DNA from: an uncultured Alistipes sp.
Lineage (GTDB): Bacteria > Bacteroidota > Bacteroidia > Bacteroidales > Rikenellaceae
NCBI GenBank assembly: GCA_944321175.1
Contig: CALUKI010000007.1
Location: 1-49,441 of the forward strand
Direction: 5' to 3'
DNA: 49,441 nucleotides
How positions within the stretch are numbered: position 1 is the stretch's first letter; each line of letters starts with the position of its first letter. Shown piece after piece: positions 46,130 through 49,441 of this stretch. Both the position numbers and the translations under genes were made by a program. Under the pieces are notes generated by a model, which was given only the letters and a program-made list of their open reading frames with translations, made no database searches and was not told where the DNA came from.

Positions 46130-46182
46130 ATGGGCAAAGATAATAAAAGTCGGGCGCAGTGACAACCCAAAACGCAGTTTTC
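46127..46182 (-). repeat. Diverged promoter half of the 85-bp repeat
   Basis: Over 56 bp from GAAAACTGCG to CATATG the minus strand matches 8542-8597 at 48 positions without gaps, including the palindrome GAAAAC-TGC-GTTTTC, TTGTC, CGACTTTT, and TATCTTTGCCCATATG. It is a single copy, not an array. Confidence 0.85.
46135..46166 (-). promoter_or_regulatory. Promoter of the hydrolase gene
   Basis: GTTG (46166-46163), a 20-nt spacer and TATCTTTG (46142-46135) on the minus strand; the -7 box and spacing are perfect, -33 matches three of four bases. Same layout as the repeat promoters at 102-133 and 8558-8589. Confidence 0.78.
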
Positions 46183-46245
46183 AACCATAGAATCCGCCCC
46201 GCCCCTGTTTCCGGCTCCGACAATCGCTGTCGCCCGCTCCGGCAT

Positions 46246-46297
46246 ACAAATAAAAACGGAAGAGGCGATTCCTCCAGCAGAACCGCCTCTTCCGTTT
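46246..46297 (-). terminator. Terminator of the TIR/Sel1 gene
   Basis: Minus-strand stem AAACGGAAGAGGCG/CGCCTCTTCCGTTT (14 bp perfect, 46297-46284 and 46267-46254) followed by TTATTTG. Confidence 0.88.
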
Positions 46298-46370
46298 CCC
46301 ATTCGGACTTTCCCGACCCGCTTTCCGTCCGGAAGCGTCCGTCCGGAGGTCCGATGCTCTATTCAGGACG

Positions 46371-49247
46371 CTACTCCTTCGTCTCGTCCTCCTTACCGAA
46401 CGACCAATTGCTCAGCAAGGCATTGATTTCATCCTCCTCCTTCCTGCGGGCAGCAGCATCGGCCGTTCCCTTCTCCTCCGGCCCCGACGATGCGGCACCC
46501 GTACTTGGAGAGGTCGATGGCCCCGATTCTGCCGACTGAGGCCCCGGAGGTACAGCCTCCTCTTCCGGCTCCGGAACTGCCGAAGCCGCCGGTGTGCCCG
46601 ATGTTGCCGATGCCAAATGTTCCGCCATCGTTTCGGCGGCACTCGCCGACTCCTGTTTGAGCGTCACTTCACCCGTCTCGCTCTTGTTAGCCGGATTCTC
46701 TCGCTTTTCTTCGCCCCGCAGAATACTGAGATTCTCACTGCTGCTGATGGCTGCTATCTCCGCTACACTCTCCGTAAATCCGTTCTTTTGCGCCTTCTTG
46801 AACCAATAGTCGGCCCGTTCATCATCCTGAGGCAGGATATTGCCCGACAGATAAGCCTTGTACAACCGATATTGCGATTCGCCGTCCTCCTTGCCCGCCT
46901 TGCCCAACAACTGTGCAATATCGAGGTAGTTCAACGACACCGTCTCCAACTCGATCGACAATTCAACGATCGCCGTCAATAAGGTCTTCAACTCTTCGTC
47001 CGTGCATCGGCCCGCTACTTCCTGCAATTCATTGCGATCACCGAATTCCAGATCCTTCAGATCCGAATAGAGATCGAATTTAATCATGAACCAAGGCTGT
47101 TCGAGCGACTTGCTGATGATCTTGATCACATCGGCGCCGAGGAACGGATAGAAATATTCGGGTTTCAGTACAATGTCCTCTTCGATGACAATGGAGTGTT
47201 TCGCAAAATAGGACTTCAGACGCGGCATGAAGGTCTCCAAATAGACATCCACAAGGTGACGATACGATTTGGGCAGGTTGCGCCGGAACTCCTCGTCGCT
47301 CCATGTCTCCGCTTTCGCCCGCAATACCGACATCTCCGCATCCGTAACGACTTCGTACTCCGACATCGTTTTCGGCTCTTCACGTCCGAACGCCTTGTTT
47401 TCCCATACAGGCTCCGCCAACGACGCGGCATAAACCCGCGCATACAACATCCGCTCCCTGTACGACGATGAGTCTTTCAACTCCTTCTCCACACGGTTGC
47501 GCAACCGCACGAGGACCTTCGTCCGTTTCGTTTCGTTGTAGATCCGGCAGATCGAGGGCAGGTGGCCCAACAAATCGGTCTCCTCCCAATAATCCGCCAA
47601 AGCCTGCTTGGCGCCTTCATAGCCCATCTCCACCGCAGCCTCGATCCAGCGTTCAGTCATCGGCGAACCCTTCTTACGGAGCGACGCTGCAATATCATAG
47701 ACCGTTTTGCCGTTCGTCTTGATCAGCTCCAACTCCTTGAGCCGGCTCTTGGGAAACCGCGAATCGGCATACTCGTCGGCGATGATTCCCGACACCAGCG
47801 CAACGAAGGAATCATACGCACCGTTATTCCCCGAATTGAGTTGAACGGCCTTCTGATAGGCCACCAAAGCCTGTTCATAATCTTTGGTACAGCCCTCCCC
47901 GTGTTCGTACATCTGGCCCAACTCGACCCACGCATCGTCGATCGAGGAGCTCTCTGCGGCGCTTTTCATCCATTTGAAAGCCTCCGCAGCGTTTTTCGGC
48001 ACGACCTTGCCTTCCCGGTACAACTGCCCCAACCGATAACGCGCCCAATCGAACGACCCGTACAACGCCGACTTGCGCAGCCACTGGACCGCTTCACGAT
48101 GATCCGCGTCCGAATCGCTTTCCAACAACAATTCGGCATAGTGATACTGTCCCACCGAATCGTTGCCGTCGGCCGACATCCGATAATAATACTCCGCCTT
48201 TTCGCGATCCTTCGTTACGCCGAACCCGTTGCAGTAGATATAACCCAGCAGAAATACACCGTAGAAGTCATTCACTTCGGGCGATTTCTCGACATACGAA
48301 AGCGCCTTCCGGTAATCGACGTCAATGCCGTCCTGCCCCGTAAGATAGATATAGGCGGCATTCGAATAAGCTATGGGGTAACCCAACGCTACCGCCTTGT
48401 CGAAATATTCGAGCGCCGTATGGATATTCCGCTCTACACAGTCGCCGTCTCGATAGCAGCAGCCCAGCGCATTATACCCGCACGCCAAACCCAATTCCAC
48501 GGCCTTGAGGGTCCATTTATACGACATCGCGACGTTTTTCTCGACCCCCTCGCCCGAATAATACATCGATATCATCCGGCGGATCGCCTCCTCACTGCCG
48601 CCCAACGCGGCCTTCCGATACCAGTTGAAAGCCGTCTTGAGATCCTTCCGCACGCCGACTCCGAGATAGTAGATCTCGCCGACCTCGAAATTCTGCGACG
48701 CCTCCTCCGACGGTTCGATCTCGATCTGCTCCTCCGCCGCCTCATGCCCCTGCGACGGCGCTTCGGCCGCGGCCGGTTTCCCGACGCCCGTCGAAAGCGA
48801 GATCGCCGTATCGCTCTCCACCGCATCCCGACCCAGATTGAGCCGGCTGACGATGATTTCGATCGTGGTTCGGGGCACGCGCTCGTAGTAGATCACATTG
48901 TCGATGAAACGGACCTTCTCGATCTCCTTGGGCCAATGCTTCGGATATTCGAAATCCTCCGTCGCTACGGGAATGATCTTCTTACCGTGACGAAGCGCAT
49001 TGATGATCTCCTCGAGAACCATGTCGCCCTCCTCCCAACAGCGGTCGATGCACCCTTTGGTAAGCAGCAACAGAAAATTGGGGGTCTCGCTGATCCGCGC
49101 AAGCACCTCTTCCCGATAATCGCGGCCGTTCTGCTCGTCCATATCCAGATAGACCCGGAAACCCTGTTTTTCGAGGTCGTTCTTGATCAGACGCGCATAC
49201 GACGATCCGCCCTGTCGGCGGTAACTGATAAAAATATCGAATTTCAT
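46371..49247 (-). CDS. TIR-domain protein with Sel1-like repeats
   Basis: 958 residues. The TIR domain (1-about 138) starts FDIFISYRRQGG and has CIDRC followed by DMVLEEIINAL; Glu80 aligns with the catalytic Glu of NAD-cleaving bacterial TIR proteins. After a linker, about seven or eight Sel1/TPR-like helical repeats (about 185-475) carry AxxYLG-G, YYRMSADG, YRLGQLYREGK-type units. The middle part (about 480-830) is unclassified and helical. The last 120 residues are Pro/Glu/Ser-rich and probably disordered. No signal peptide, so cytoplasmic. TIR plus repeat sensor suggests a defence or signalling protein that depletes NAD when triggered (inference). It starts 37 nt after an unidentified gene that enters from the right. 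Confidence 0.88.
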   Translation of the reverse strand: MKFDIFISYRRQGGSSYARLIKNDLEKQGFRVYLDMDEQNGRDYREEVLARISETPNFLLLLTKGCIDRCWEEGDMVLEEIINALRHGKKIIPVATEDFEYPKHWPKEIEKVRFIDNVIYYERVPRTTIEIIVSRLNLGRDAVESDTAISLSTGVGKPAAAEAPSQGHEAAEEQIEIEPSEEASQNFEVGEIYYLGVGVRKDLKTAFNWYRKAALGGSEEAIRRMISMYYSGEGVEKNVAMSYKWTLKAVELGLACGYNALGCCYRDGDCVERNIHTALEYFDKAVALGYPIAYSNAAYIYLTGQDGIDVDYRKALSYVEKSPEVNDFYGVFLLGYIYCNGFGVTKDREKAEYYYRMSADGNDSVGQYHYAELLLESDSDADHREAVQWLRKSALYGSFDWARYRLGQLYREGKVVPKNAAEAFKWMKSAAESSSIDDAWVELGQMYEHGEGCTKDYEQALVAYQKAVQLNSGNNGAYDSFVALVSGIIADEYADSRFPKSRLKELELIKTNGKTVYDIAASLRKKGSPMTERWIEAAVEMGYEGAKQALADYWEETDLLGHLPSICRIYNETKRTKVLVRLRNRVEKELKDSSSYRERMLYARVYAASLAEPVWENKAFGREEPKTMSEYEVVTDAEMSVLRAKAETWSDEEFRRNLPKSYRHLVDVYLETFMPRLKSYFAKHSIVIEEDIVLKPEYFYPFLGADVIKIISKSLEQPWFMIKFDLYSDLKDLEFGDRNELQEVAGRCTDEELKTLLTAIVELSIELETVSLNYLDIAQLLGKAGKEDGESQYRLYKAYLSGNILPQDDERADYWFKKAQKNGFTESVAEIAAISSSENLSILRGEEKRENPANKSETGEVTLKQESASAAETMAEHLASATSGTPAASAVPEPEEEAVPPGPQSAESGPSTSPSTGAASSGPEEKGTADAAARRKEEDEINALLSNWSFGKEDETKE

Positions 49248-49284
49248 CCCGCAGGTCCGTAATTGTTATCCGCGCCAATGGCGC

Positions 49285-49441
49285 CTACTGATTCATATAC
49301 TGGGTAAAATCGCGGCGTACACCCAACAGGATATTGATCAGACGTCCCACGATACGCTTGATCTGCGGATCATCGGCGCTGATGAAGATTTCGCACGAGG
49401 CATAGGTGTTGTCCTTGATCACATTGACCTTGGCGACTTTG
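49285..49441 (-). CDS. 3' end of an unidentified gene
   Basis: Fifty-one codons remain before the TAG at 49285; the 5' part lies beyond the window. The visible C-terminus contains NVIKDNTYASCEIFISADD and ends DFTQYMNQ. No family recognised. It is 37 nt upstream of the TIR/Sel1 gene on the same strand and probably shares its transcript, so it may belong to the same system. Confidence 0.65.
   Translation of the reverse strand, partial: KVAKVNVIKDNTYASCEIFISADDPQIKRIVGRLINILLGVRRDFTQYMNQ

Overview
The window looks like chromosomal DNA from a GC-rich member of the Bacteroidales, most plausibly Alistipes or a close relative (inferred from gene content and style, not from a search). Promoters repeatedly fit the Bacteroidetes primary-sigma pattern (-33 TTTG, about 20 bp, -7 TAnnTTTG), and Shine-Dalgarno sites are mostly weak. 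Most genes are GC-rich; one restriction-modification block (about 42.2-45.2 kb) is strikingly AT-rich.

Layout. 1-8.2 kb holds housekeeping genes: mutY, a DEAD-box RNA helicase, miaB, a YitT-type membrane protein, plsY and an acyl-CoA synthetase. 8.2-10.5 kb carries an array of 85-bp repeats that runs straight into a LytS/LytTR two-component pair. 10.5-13.5 kb carries an outer-membrane-type protein, a lone HsdR-N-domain protein and a shortened GH2-like secreted protein. 13.6-41 kb is an almost unbroken minus-strand block of amino-acid biosynthesis: leuACDB, ilvDBNC, asnB, thrA - phosphoglycerate-mutase-like proposed homoserine kinase - thrC, proBA and hisGDCBHAF(IE). A tRNA-Lys(CTT) at 42.1 kb is followed by the AT-rich AccI-like restriction enzyme and its adenine methyltransferase. 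45.3-49.4 kb has a secreted alpha/beta hydrolase, a 958-residue TIR/Sel1-repeat protein and the 3' end of an unidentified gene.

Regulation readable from sequence. The his operon has a strong promoter, an 18-residue leader peptide containing HIHHHH, and three mutually exclusive RNA pairings ending in a hairpin plus U-run: a full ribosome-mediated attenuator. The ilv operon has a promoter, a 22-residue leader peptide dense in Ile/Leu/Val, and competing hairpins, although its final hairpin lacks a U-run. The leu operon has a promoter but no recognisable Leu-rich leader.

The most unusual feature is the 85-bp repeat. Each unit contains a -33 box, and the last copy before a gene has a perfect TATCTTTG -7 box 5-7 nt from the start codon. 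One half-unit, ending in the same CATATG, recurs as a single diverged copy in front of the hydrolase, where its ATG opens a 9-codon upstream ORF that overlaps the hydrolase start as ATGA. This suggests a dispersed promoter-and-start cassette giving leaderless or nearly leaderless mRNAs.
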